Below are positions 30,383 through 40,214 of a DNA stretch of 64,000 nt, piece after piece. This DNA comes from Oscarella lobularis (taxonomy: Eukaryota > Porifera > Homoscleromorpha > Homosclerophorida > Oscarellidae). Both the position numbers and the translations under genes were made by a program. Position 1 is the first letter of the stretch. Each line of letters starts with the position of its first letter. The DNA lies in contig NC_089181.1 of assembly GCF_947507565.1 (NCBI RefSeq), positions 2,985,614 to 3,049,613 on the forward strand, written 5' to 3'. The notes beneath the pieces were generated by a model, which was given only the letters and a program-made list of their open reading frames with translations, did no database searches and was not told the origin of the DNA.

Positions 30383-31971
30383 ATGGTTTTCGCACGACGA
30401 TTTGTAGCAGCTGCTCTGCTCGTAATTTTGAGCGGATTCAGTCAAACGCGTCACACGAAATTGTGCCGGGACCCCCTGTGCCAAGGTAACATCGCCCGGA
30501 AGCAGGCAAATCGCTCAAAAAACCAACTTTTTTCCAGAACCGATCTCGATCGCTTCGGCGCGACGCGCCCATCGCTCGGCCGACGGCCGTCTTCTCAGCT
30601 TCAACAGTCGCGATCGCGTGAAAGTCTTCGCGAAGCACGAAGGCGAGAACAAACTCATTTGGGAAGGCGAGGTAATACTGACGACCAGTCGGAAGGTGCT
30701 TCACTCTAACATTTTCGCGCAGATTGACGGTAAACGGGGCTATTTTCCGGCCGTAATGGTCGAAGAGATTGAAATTTTGAGCACTGATTTGCAGCGTGTT
30801 CCAGCAGTATGTGATGAGTTGTCTTGTGTAGTACTATAGCGAGGTTTTTAGACTGGTGTGCTGGGAGGTGGGTCACCTACTACTGTGGGTGATTCTGCTA
30901 ATCAGTTGAGTGAGGTGAGCTGCAATGGTTTTCCATGAGGTTCCTCTGTGATTGAAGTCTTTTTTTTCGCTAAAGCCGGCTTCTGATGTGCCGGCTTCTG
31001 TAGATCAGTGGAGAAAAGAGCAGGAAAAGCCCGTCGAAGGCATGGACTTGCCAGAGGGTAGCTCTGCTCGAGAGATAATGATTGAGAAAGAGGTCAGGAA
31101 AACGAGTGTAGGCGTGCAATTGAAAAAAAAGTCGTTGTGTTCACAGGAGACAACAGGAGACGACGGTGGTCACGACAACGACAAAGAACAGGTACGAGAA
31201 AGTATTCTTCTGTTTTATTTTGATAAGAGGATCACGTTGGGATTTTTACAAAGGACTCTGAAGCTGCTGGTGCACCGGAGGAGATAGCCGTGCAGCCGGA
31301 GTCAGTAGAGGCACCGTCGTCTGTTTCACAAGAGTTACGCAATGCTCAGCAACAGCTGGAGGAGTTGAAGGAAAAGAAGTCTGTCATTGCCATGGCTGAC
31401 GAGATTGGCGTGCCATTGTCTCCTAACATGGACAGAAATGACATCGAGAAGCAGTTTGTTGAAGCGCAAAAGCGCGTCGAGGAATTGCTAGCAAGAAGAA
31501 CGAAAGAGGAGGCAATGGAAAAGAATGACGAGATGGGCCCTGAAAATGCGCAAAATGGCATGGAAAAGAAACAGAGTGAAGAAATCATAGAGGAAGAGGC
31601 CATCAAAAGCAGAGAACAGAAAGAACCTGATAGTGAAAGAGACGGAGATCGTGAAGATAAGAAAGTATCGAAAGATGAGGAGGAGACAGATGAATCTGTT
31701 GCCGAGGCTGAGGAGATAGATTCAGAAAGTGGGTTGCAGACGAATGAAGACGAAGAGGAGGGGGAGGGAGAGCAGGAGGACGAGGACGAGGACGAGGAGG
31801 AAGAAGAGAACGGGGATGACGAGCTCAATGATGAGGAAGCGTTTATTCCAAGCGAAGACGGCGAGGATTCCGACGGCGAGGAGGCAGAAAGTCTGTCTTC
31901 CAATGACGAGCGAGAAGCAGATGATAAAGTAATTAGCAGAAACAATCAAGCTTCAAATGAGGACGAAAGAG
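30383..31971 (+). CDS. TANGO1/MIA3-like ER export factor, cut by assembly gap
   Basis: Exons: 30383-30485, 30538-30671, 30723-30806, 30852-30914, 30976-31092, 31147-31191 and 31254 to the gap at 31972. A signal peptide (MVFARRFVAAALLVILSGF) is followed by a lumenal MIA-type SH3 domain: KLCRDPLCQEPISIA, DGRLLSFNSRDRVKVF, LIWEGE and KRGYFPAVMV. Then come a Ser/Glu linker, a short coiled coil (LRNAQQQLEELKEKK; KQFVEAQKRVEELLARR) and a very acidic stretch. In TANGO1 this lumenal part binds collagen or its chaperone, and a later membrane segment, coiled coils and Pro-rich tail (missing here) recruit COPII. Two introns (51 and 54 bp) are in frame and stop-free; the first is supported by the spacing of the SH3 strand. 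Confidence 0.75.
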
Positions 31972-32171
31972 NNNNNNNNNNNNNNNNNNNNNNNNNNNNN
32001 NNNNNNNNNNNNNNNNNNNNNNNNNNNNNNNNNNNNNNNNNNNNNNNNNNNNNNNNNNNNNNNNNNNNNNNNNNNNNNNNNNNNNNNNNNNNNNNNNNNN
32101 NNNNNNNNNNNNNNNNNNNNNNNNNNNNNNNNNNNNNNNNNNNNNNNNNNNNNNNNNNNNNNNNNNNNNNN
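31972..32171. other. Assembly gap (200 N)
   Basis: Exactly 200 N, a common placeholder length, so the true gap size is unknown. It truncates the TANGO1-like gene; the missing membrane, coiled-coil and Pro-rich parts need more than 200 bases. Confidence 0.98.
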
Positions 32172-33229
32172 CGTGCTCTAGTCGCGATGACCTTGCATAC
32201 ACGCCTATTAGTCGTGGGACACCTCCACAAATGAGCGCACGAGACGTCGACGCAGCGAGACTACCAAACTTTTTGTTTGCTAAAAGTCCACTTCACAGCT
32301 CGTGGAAAACACGGTTTAATAAGAGCAAGAATACCTATCTATTGGAGTTTCCGTGAAATCTCTTCGCCTCTTCCTTTCTTGTCCGCTGGTAACCGCGACT
32401 TGCCATGCGCGATTGGCGCGAAACCGTAGCGCCTGGCGCGCCCACTGTTAAGTTGGACATAGGCTCCAGACGCGGTCAAAACTTCTCTGCATACCGGGAC
32501 TTCAACTATGCAACACCAAGGATACTACCGCGCACTGCCTGCTTCTAACCTGCGCAGATTTAACTTTTCTAACCTCTCCCGTTTATTTGATATTTCGCGA
32601 CTTCTACTTTCTAATGAAGTTAAGAACGACTATTCTACTTCACAGAAGCAGCGAAGAAACACTTCGTTTCGATATCGTACCTCGTTGGACCCTCTTACGC
32701 GGTTCGTTCTGACTGCGATCGATTCTTACCTTGTTTCAAAACGTCTCGGCTAAATTTGGAGGCGTGAAAGTTGGATTAGAGGCCGTTCGTGCATAGCAAC
32801 GATTTCGTATCGGAGGTCACGAGACTGTCTGCGCGCGTTCAACCGCCGGACCTGCGCTGCTATTCCACCATCGCCAAGAAGCAAAGGAACGGCTTGTAAA
32901 CCTCTTTGTGGATCACATTTGCGCTCGTTTGCGTCTGTTAGCAAAATTGTTGTGACGTTGGAGCCGTTGGTCTGGTAATCGACAGAAGCGCGCGTCTGTT
33001 TTCCCACGAGAGTGGAACGCGAGGCCACGCCCGCAATAAATGAAAAAGCCGCGCTCGTAACGGTCACTCAAACGTGGCTGGAGTGTGGGGCTTTGCTTCC
33101 ATGCATGTCTTCACAAAGTGGCGCCTTTTTCTACTGCATGACCCCCGGAAATTCACGATTTGTATTTAGAACTCGGCTAAGCATCACTAGCCAACAGTTT
33201 CTTTTTACAGATTCCTCATTTCCATTTCC
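32172..33229. other. About 1 kb with no assigned gene after the gap
   Basis: An open frame directly after the gap reads about 60 codons (MSARDVDAARLPNF within it) to a stop near 32355. A stretch of 82 codons on plus (32508-32753) and about 105 on minus (32750-33067) lack splice support and family resemblance. The frame after the gap does not look like the Pro-rich C-terminus expected of TANGO1. Possible mobile-element remnant or misjoin; not resolved. Confidence 0.4.
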
Positions 33230-35437
33230 TCATTTCCATCTCACAGACTAACCAAATCCAAGTAAGCTAAAGCGTATACGCAGCATTTGGAAACATTTAC
33301 CGGATCAGTCAGTGATCGCTCTATCTTCTCGTGAACTGCTCTTTGAACTGGGGGAACGTTCTCTCGAAATTTCAGCAACTGATTTCGGTCTCTTAGAGAA
33401 ATTAAAGTCTAGAGAAGACAAGTAAAGCTTTTGGAAATAATTGACTTGCTACTGTACTCACATCAACGGCTACACCGTAACTCTTCACTTTGGCAGCCAT
33501 TTTGAATCGAAGCTCTAGATCATCAATAATTTTTACGTATTTCTCAATCACCTATTGAACAATGAAGTCTCAAAGACAAATCTGCGTGGCCCATATTGCT
33601 CACGTCTCTTGTAGCAGAATATCGATAGAGAATATCAACAACAACGTCCATTCCAATGGCAGTTGTCCACTTATTGGTTCTGAACCATCCCTGGGAAACA
33701 AGGAAATAGATTAGCTCTTTGGGTGAGGTAGGGTATCATACTTTAGTTGTAAGTAGTTTTTCAACTTCATCCCATTTTTTCCGCTTTGTTCGAGCAGCCA
33801 GAGCTGCGTAAAGATACTGTTTCTCTGAAAGCTACAGATGCAGGATAAAATCGGGTGAAAATGTCAACAAGAAAAGAAGGCACTTTAAAATCCGCTTTGA
33901 GCTTCACAGGGCTTTTGATCGAATCCTAGAAAAATGATAGTTATTAGAAGATGAATTCGTCTTTACTCAACCCACTTCTCCTGCTTCCCAATGATAAAAA
34001 GAACAGTAGAACAGAGTTGTCATGAGAGGCTGGGATGCAAGGAGACTCTTTCTTGGATGGCTGTTGAAGAGATGATAGGTGCCTCTTCTCGCCAATTCGT
34101 CGTCTTTTTTCTATACACAAAAACCAATTATAATTATAATGATTAGTGAAGCATTTGTATTTAATTAAAATACATCTATTTCTATTTGTCTCCCCAGGAG
34201 TTCCACGTGTTCCTTCGCCATCTCTCCATAGACAAATGCAACTGGCTTGAACTCTGGCTCAGTGAGAGTTCTACACGTCTCGCTGTAGTGACAAGGACAA
34301 TGCACTGAACCGAATACCTTTGGCAATCTTTCAAATGCCACAATTGGCTCTTGACAGAACCGATTTCTTTGCACTGCTCGTACTTCATCATCTGGCGACA
34401 AATCATCTATTTATTCACGTTCTTTCGGTCTGCATTCCTTACCCATTCATCCTCAGGTCGAGCCAATCGGCTATAGAGACAAGATGAGGAGATGCGAGAG
34501 CACTGATTCTATTCAATACTTGTATGTTTTCTCCAATTCCTCTAATCCCAAATCGCCTCGTTGCTTCAAATACGCCAAGTAGTGATTCTCGGCATCTGCA
34601 TGTGTAATCAAAGCACTGAAGAATAGCTCTAGAAAAGATTTCGCCAGTGGTTGTCCCCAAAGAAAATCAATTCTCACTGTAAGCGAGGGTTCTCTTCAAA
34701 AAGAGCAAGACCTTGAATTAATTAAGAAAAGTACTCCCATGAGCTAGAAAATGACAGCCACATTTCAACTTCACGTACAGCCACAATGCAATTCCCGTCG
34801 CCGTACTCGATCGCCTTTGCAAGCAAATCGAGTTTCTGCTCAAGACTCTTGTAAAACTCAAGACAATATGGCTAAAGCCCAAAGCACTCATCCTAATTTT
34901 AATTAATTAATTAATTAATTAATTAATGCTCTCACCTCGCCTAGCAGCATCCTACGCAGTGTGTCCTCAATACTCAGCGCTTTAAAACGACTCCTATCCG
35001 CTTCCTATCGTAACATAGCCCAGAACAAATTAAATCTTAAATTTAATTAAATTTTTTGCCTGACAACTCTACGTACGTCAAGTTGTGTCTGAAGACTCTT
35101 CACTTGTTTTTCGAGATCGCGGGCACTTTTCGCCGCCGGCTTCTCGACGGGTTTCGTTTCCCGTCGCTTTACCGTCACCCTAGCGCTTTGAGCTTCCGAT
35201 GCCGATCGTTTCCAGTCGAACATGAACCCGTCGTCGTCGAGGCGGCCGACGACATCCCTGCGATCGAAGTCGATCTCTTCCGATTCGTTTTTGACGCCTA
35301 CGGGAAATTCTTCCTCGTCGAAAAAGTTTCTACTGCAAGCAATATTGTTCTACTAATTTTGCCATTGTGCTAATGCTAACTACATACCGGGCGTCTTTTT
35401 TCTTCTTCTCGTTCTCGCCCCAGTAGTCGTCGTCCAT
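33230..35437 (-). CDS. VIPAS39: VPS33B-interacting protein (VIPAS39, SPE-39)
   Basis: Sixteen exons from ATG 35437: 35388-35437, 35077-35332, 34936-35004, 34779-34871, 34678-34711, 34520-34595, 34443-34470, 34318-34406, 34174-34282, 33976-34110, 33884-33925, 33742-33831, 33604-33690, 33462-33551, 33301-33408 and 33230-33247. Marks: acidic MDDDYWGENEKKKK start, EFYKSLEQKLDLLAKAI, VLLFLKRTL, EHVELLGRQIEID, HPRKSLLASQPLMTTLFYCSF, SEKQYLYAALAARTK, TTKGWFRTNKW, ISLRDRNQLLKFRE and the terminal SVRWK. VIPAS39 pairs with VPS33B in the CHEVI complex, acting in endosome/lysosome and apical membrane traffic and in collagen lysyl hydroxylase delivery. All junction phases fit. Confidence 0.9.
34899..34926. 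repeat. (TTAA)n tract in VIPAS39 intron
   Basis: Seven or so ttaa units next to the exon ending at 34936. Similar shorter tracts recur in other introns of the window (about 10300, 13708, 15882, 62665). Confidence 0.8.
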
Positions 35438-36809
35438 TTTTCGGTCACGTGCTGCCCTTGACATCATGAGCGCGCACGCGCTTTCGTCATTCCGTGCCCC
35501 GACTTCTTCTAACCCTAAGTTCGTCGTCCAGTCTCTGGACTACAAGGCTGTTCCTCGCGCGCGTGGCTTTTTTTACCTTCTTTGGCCACGCCACGGACCA
35601 GTCGCGCGCTCCCTTATAACCTAAAGGAGGTACGGCTCGGAGCGATCGAAGTTTGGAGCGCAGCTGCGCAGCGCCACTCGGCCCGGACGTTCGAGCGCCG
35701 TTCTTGAAAGTTGGGAAACGTCGGCTTCGTGCCGCCGTTAGAGGAATTTCCTCGCTCGCCCGATTTTCGCAGATCGGTTGCTCTTCAGGTTTATTTTTAG
35801 CTGCGCTTTGACCATTTTCCCCGATTGCACATTGAATAGAAGGTGGGACCTTTGTTCTCGCGGGCGCTCTCATCGCCCGGGGGATCGGGTCTCCGCCTTG
35901 TACAGTCGACGCGTTTTTTTCCACTCCCTTCGCGATTTTGTGTGCAGGTTCCTTTTTGAAGCCCTTTCCTCCCTTTGCAAAAGGAAAGATGCTAGACTGC
36001 TCCGGATGAAAATTTCAGGTGCGTGACTGTTTGCTCATGCGCTCAACGGCAGCTATCGCCTGAGTGCACCGGCTGCTGTTAGGAGCATTGCTCCGCCTTT
36101 CTTTTCTATTCATTCCCAAATCAAATTGGCAGTGTCTGCTATTGGTTGCAGTCGATGAATGACTGTCAGCCGAGCAGCGCTGCTACATTATTCATAGATT
36201 AATAGATTAATTGACAATATTGTAGATGTTTTGCTTTTTTTGTTTTTGATAATAAAATGACACATTGACTCGCCACTCACCACTTCTGACTTTTTTGACG
36301 TCCCCTCAAAGGTTCGTTCTGAGCACTTCCGGGAGATAAGATGTCCTGTTTTACTACCTCAGAGACTTCCCCAGCAGATAGGTGTGAATGATGTTAATAT
36401 AAAATTTTACTTCAGTTTCTTCCTTTAAGTTATCACCTGTAGTTGACGCACGTTTTTCGTACGCTTGTCTGGCGGCTGCACACTTGCTTCTCTCAGTGGA
36501 CGACTCGAAACTACTAATCTGTCACGGTAAGACTTCTACCGCAACTTCAGAGTTGCTCCTGCACGCCTTATTATCCACAGACGAGAGCACTGCTCTTTTC
36601 TTCTGTGAATCTGTGGGATAAAGTTAGAACCGGTGCTAACTACAGTAGTTAGATAAACGCGTCCTGTATACTTTGCGGTTTGACCTCCCCCCGTGTGAAC
36701 ATCGACACGGATAGTTGCGTACGGAAACCACTGTTTCCGCTGTACTGACACGTCGTTAGAGTCACTCTTTGCGCGCTTCTAATGATTTCTTTATAACAGA
36801 AGCATTCCA
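35438..36809. other. Intergenic region upstream of VIPAS39 and receptor 1
   Basis: Holds the VIPAS39 promoter side and the 5' flank of receptor 1. A 145-codon open frame on minus (35487-35924) begins with GTG, has no family resemblance and no splice context, so it is left unannotated. The part from about 36040 is repeated upstream of receptor 2 (from about 38110). A small inverted repeat around cacagacgagagcactg.. to ..ttctgtgaatctgtg lies near 36577-36615. Confidence 0.5.
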
Positions 36810-37961
36810 ATGGAGGCTTCAAATATATCCTGTGGAGGACACAGCTTCAGCATGTCTCTTACAAATAGAAACCAGCTCACCGTAATTTTCTCCTTTCTTC
36901 AATTCAATTCTGTAGCTGGTGATCTCGCAAAAGCCATGCTATGGATCATGTCGACAGCTGCAGTATTTCTCAATGTCGCCGTTGTGACGTGGAGACTGAG
37001 AAGTAGCAGACGAGAATCTATGTCACCGGTATCGTTTCTAATTATCAATCTGGCAACCGCTGATTGTATAGTGGCCTTTTCAAAAATTTTCTTTCTTCTC
37101 GCCATGATGACGGTACGCAACGTTTGGTGCCAGCCGGCGGGTCATTACACAAAAACCCTTTGCATCAGCTCAATAGTCGCTTCTCATGGAGGAGCCGCTC
37201 TTAGTGCTCTTATCTTAGTGACTACAGCTCTTCTAGCCATCAGAGAGTATATTGGGTGTTGCGGACGTCTGCGATCTACATCGCTCTCTGGAATCGTGAT
37301 TGTCGTTGCTTTTGAATGGGTTCTGAGCGTTGCCTATTCTGGGGTTACTTCCTGGCAGGCATTTGGTTCATTGCTTTTGCGCGAGGCCAATTTCACCGAA
37401 TCAATCGACTGGTTATCTTGCTGGACATTCAACAGCGTAAATGCTGAGGGTCATCTTCCAGTAAATATCGCCTCATCAACTTCCTTTTCTATTGTCGTCA
37501 CTGTGCTGACGGTGGCATACATCACTATTGCAGTGGCAATGTTTAGAGGGAAAATACGTGACGCACCTTCGTCGTCGTCATCTTCTCGCAGCCAGCTGGG
37601 AATCCAACTTCTCTTTGTTGCGTTTCTTGATGGAGTGTTAGTTCTTTGCTTCATCATTTGGAACGTTTATTTTCTTGTGAACTACAAATCTACAGAAATG
37701 GTTGTCAGAGTGTTCAACGCCACGGCGACGGCGTTTGGATTCATTTTACCTCTTTCCGTTTTGATGAATCCGCTGCTTTTCACTCTGCTAAGAAGCTCGT
37801 TCGTGAAAAAGAAAATGAAGACGTTGCAGGGGATCTTTTGTCGGTGTGACCAGTGGCGTCCGAACGAAACAACTCGTCTAATTCCGGATACAACGAAACT
37901 ATTTCCAGAGACTACAGGCTCCACAAGCAACTCACTAACAAGTTCCATTAATACTTGCTGA
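36810..37961 (+). CDS. Seven-TM receptor 1 (rhodopsin-like)
   Basis: Single exon, 383 residues. The N-terminus carries an N-glycosylation site (NIS). TM1 (AMLWIMSTAAVFLNVAVV), TM2 with the class A signature NLATADC, TM3 region ALILVTTALLAIREYIG, TM4, an extracellular loop with paired Cys and N-glycosylation, TM5, TM6 and TM7 ending LMNPLLFTLL (NPxxF) are all present. A basic KKKMKTLQGIFCRC follows, as in helix 8 with a palmitoylation-type Cys pair. The usual DRY is replaced by IRE. The closest general resemblance is to class A receptors of the LGR/relaxin or orphan type; the ligand is unknown. A splice-acceptor-like ttataacag 10 bp before the ATG suggests a 5' UTR intron. Confidence 0.75.
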   Translation: MEASNISCGGHSFSMSLTNRNQLTVIFSFLQFNSVAGDLAKAMLWIMSTAAVFLNVAVVTWRLRSSRRESMSPVSFLIINLATADCIVAFSKIFFLLAMMTVRNVWCQPAGHYTKTLCISSIVASHGGAALSALILVTTALLAIREYIGCCGRLRSTSLSGIVIVVAFEWVLSVAYSGVTSWQAFGSLLLREANFTESIDWLSCWTFNSVNAEGHLPVNIASSTSFSIVVTVLTVAYITIAVAMFRGKIRDAPSSSSSSRSQLGIQLLFVAFLDGVLVLCFIIWNVYFLVNYKSTEMVVRVFNATATAFGFILPLSVLMNPLLFTLLRSSFVKKKMKTLQGIFCRCDQWRPNETTRLIPDTTKLFPETTGSTSNSLTSSINTC

Positions 37962-38922
37962 TGAAACAGTACCTCGTAGACCGTAATAACGTTCAATTTC
38001 ATCTCGTTCAAAAGTTTTGGTGTCATCTATTAGCCAAACAGAATCCCAATATTATGTATTTCAGTGTGATAACAAAATAAACGAATTTTTTGTGTTAATC
38101 CGTACAGTTGATGCGTTTTTTTCAACGGCAGCGCCCGAGTGCGCACCGGCTGCTGACTTTCTACTGTATCATTCCCAAATCAAATTGGCAGTGTCTGCAA
38201 TTGGTTGCAGTCGACGAATGACTGTCGCCCGAGCGGCACTATTCAATTAAAATTAATAGATTATTGACAATATTGTAGATTCTTTTGCTTTTGCTTTGCT
38301 GCTGTAATAAATCAAACGTCAACTCGCCACCGCTGACGTTCGTTTGTACGCCTCGAGGTTCCTTCTGAGCACTTTCGAGACCCTTGAGCCAGGCTTTCGC
38401 GTAGACCTGCCCCAGTCACGTCTATGGACCACTGCTATTCATTCTGCTGAGGAGCTCAAACCGTCAAATGACTGCGGCCGTCAGCAAAGCAAGATTTAGA
38501 TACATGTACTTCTCTGCAAACAGGTGTGAATGACGTTGATATAAACTTTACCTCAGTTGCTTCACGACGCACGTGTTTCGTACGCTTGTCTGGCTTGCAC
38601 ACTTGCTTCTATCGCTGGACGACTCGAAGCTAATCTGTAAGACTTCTACCGTAACTTCATAGTTGCTCCTGCACGACTTATTATTCACAGAAGAGAGCAC
38701 TGCTGCAGCTCACGGCTCTCTTCTGTGAATCTGTGAGATACCGGTGCTAAGTAGTTAGATAAACTTGTCCTGTGTACTGTGAACTTACGTTTGCCTTCCC
38801 CCTTATGTGACGTCAGGCCGAAAATAGCGTCGCGTACGGAAACCACTGTTTCCACTGTACTTTTATACGTCGTTAGTCTACTTTTGCACTCTTTTGGCTC
38901 TTTCTTTAACAGAAGCATTTAA
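37962..38922. other. Spacer between the two receptors
   Basis: Contains the 3' flank of receptor 1, then the duplicated 5' flank of receptor 2. No separate coding potential was found. Confidence 0.6.
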
Positions 38923-40077
38923 ATGGAGTTTTCGAATATATCCTGTGAAGGACACAGCTTCAGCATGTCTCTTACAAATCGAAACCAGCTCACCGTAATT
39001 TTCTCCTTTCTTCAATTCAATTCTGTAGCTGGTGATCTTGCAAAAGCCATGCTATGGATCATGTCGACAGCTGCAGTATTTCTCAATGTCGCCGTTGTGA
39101 CGTGGAGACTGAGAAGTAGCAGACGAGAATCTATGTCACCGGTATCGTTTCTAATTATCAATCTGGCAACTGCTGATTGTATAGTGGCCTTTTCAAAAAT
39201 TTTCTATCTTCTCGCCATGATGACGGTACGCAACGTTTGGTGCAAGCCAGCAAATCATTACACAAAAACCCTTTGCATCAGCTCAATAGTTGCCTCTCAT
39301 GAAGGAGTCGCTCTTAGGGCTCTCATCTTATCAACTATAGCTCTTCTAGCCATCAAAGATTACATCGGGTGCTGCGGACGTCCGCAATCCACATCGCTGT
39401 CTGCAATTGTGATCGTAGTGATATTTGAATGGTTCCTGAGCGTTGCCTTCTCTGGGGTTACTTCCTGGCAGGCACTTGGTTCTTTGCTCTTACGCGAGGC
39501 CAATTTTAATAAATCCATTGATTGGTTAACATGCTGGACTTTTAACAACGTAGACGTTGTGGGTCATCTTACAGTTGATATCGCTTCAATGAGTTCCTTT
39601 TGTGCTGTCATGGCACTGGCCACGGTGGCGTATGTCACTATTGCGGTGGCAATGCTTAAAGGGAAAATAGGCGACGCTCCTTCATCGTCTTCTTCATCTT
39701 CTCGCAATCAGTTGGGAGTCCAACTCCTGTTTGTCGCGTTTCTTGATGGAGTGTTAGTTCTGTGCTTCATCATTTGGAACGGTTATCTTCTTGCAAACTA
39801 CAAATCTGTAGAAACAATCCTCAGAGTGTTCAACACCACGGCGACGGCGTTTGGATTCATTTTACCTCTTTCTGTTCTAGTGAATCCGCTGCTTTTCACT
39901 CTACTAAAAAGCTCGTTTGTGAAAAAGAAGATGAAGACGTTGCAGGGGATCTTTTGTCGGTGTGACCAGTGGCGTCCGAACGAAACAACTCGTCTATTTC
40001 CGGATACAACGAAACTGTTTCCAGAGACAACAAACTCTACAAACAACTCACTAACAAGTATCAATTATAGTTGCTGA
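38923..40077 (+). CDS. Seven-TM receptor 2, tandem paralogue of receptor 1
   Basis: Single exon, 384 residues, same topology as receptor 1. Residues from about 10 to 90 (N-terminus to TM2) are identical, while the region from TM3 to TM5 differs at many positions, and the C-terminal part is close again. The TM3 cytosolic motif reads IKD where receptor 1 has IRE, so the arginine that couples most class A receptors to G proteins is a lysine. TM7 keeps LVNPLLFTLL. Both copies are intact. The divergence is centred on the ligand-facing half, which hints at a different ligand or signalling bias (inference). Confidence 0.75.
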   Translation: MEFSNISCEGHSFSMSLTNRNQLTVIFSFLQFNSVAGDLAKAMLWIMSTAAVFLNVAVVTWRLRSSRRESMSPVSFLIINLATADCIVAFSKIFYLLAMMTVRNVWCKPANHYTKTLCISSIVASHEGVALRALILSTIALLAIKDYIGCCGRPQSTSLSAIVIVVIFEWFLSVAFSGVTSWQALGSLLLREANFNKSIDWLTCWTFNNVDVVGHLTVDIASMSSFCAVMALATVAYVTIAVAMLKGKIGDAPSSSSSSSRNQLGVQLLFVAFLDGVLVLCFIIWNGYLLANYKSVETILRVFNTTATAFGFILPLSVLVNPLLFTLLKSSFVKKKMKTLQGIFCRCDQWRPNETTRLFPDTTKLFPETTNSTNNSLTSINYSC

Positions 40078-40214
40078 TGAACAGTACCTCGTAGACCGTA
40101 ACGTTTTCATCAACTGTTAGCCAAACAGAATCACAATAATTTTTTATTTCAGTGTGGTAACAAAATAAACGAATTTTGATTATTGTGGTTATCCGTATAC
40201 CTGTGATTCTTACC

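Larger units (their letters stand above)
36040..40160 (+). repeat. Tandem duplication of a 2.1-kb receptor unit
   Basis: Unit 1 (about 36040-38060) and unit 2 (about 38110-40160) share the 5' flank (gcaccggctgctg, caaatcaaattggcagtgtctg), the whole receptor reading frame and the 3' flank (cagtacctcgtagaccgtaa, caaaataaacgaatttt). Promoter and gene were copied together. Confidence 0.85.

Noticed and set aside
31346-31945. 199-codon Ser-rich minus-strand frame
   Set aside because: Antisense of the acidic TANGO1 exon; Glu/Asp codons read as Ser/Leu on the other strand.
35487-35924. 145-codon open frame on the minus strand upstream of VIPAS39
   Set aside because: Begins with GTG, GC-rich stretch that favours open frames, no domain, no splice context. 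Kept as intergenic.
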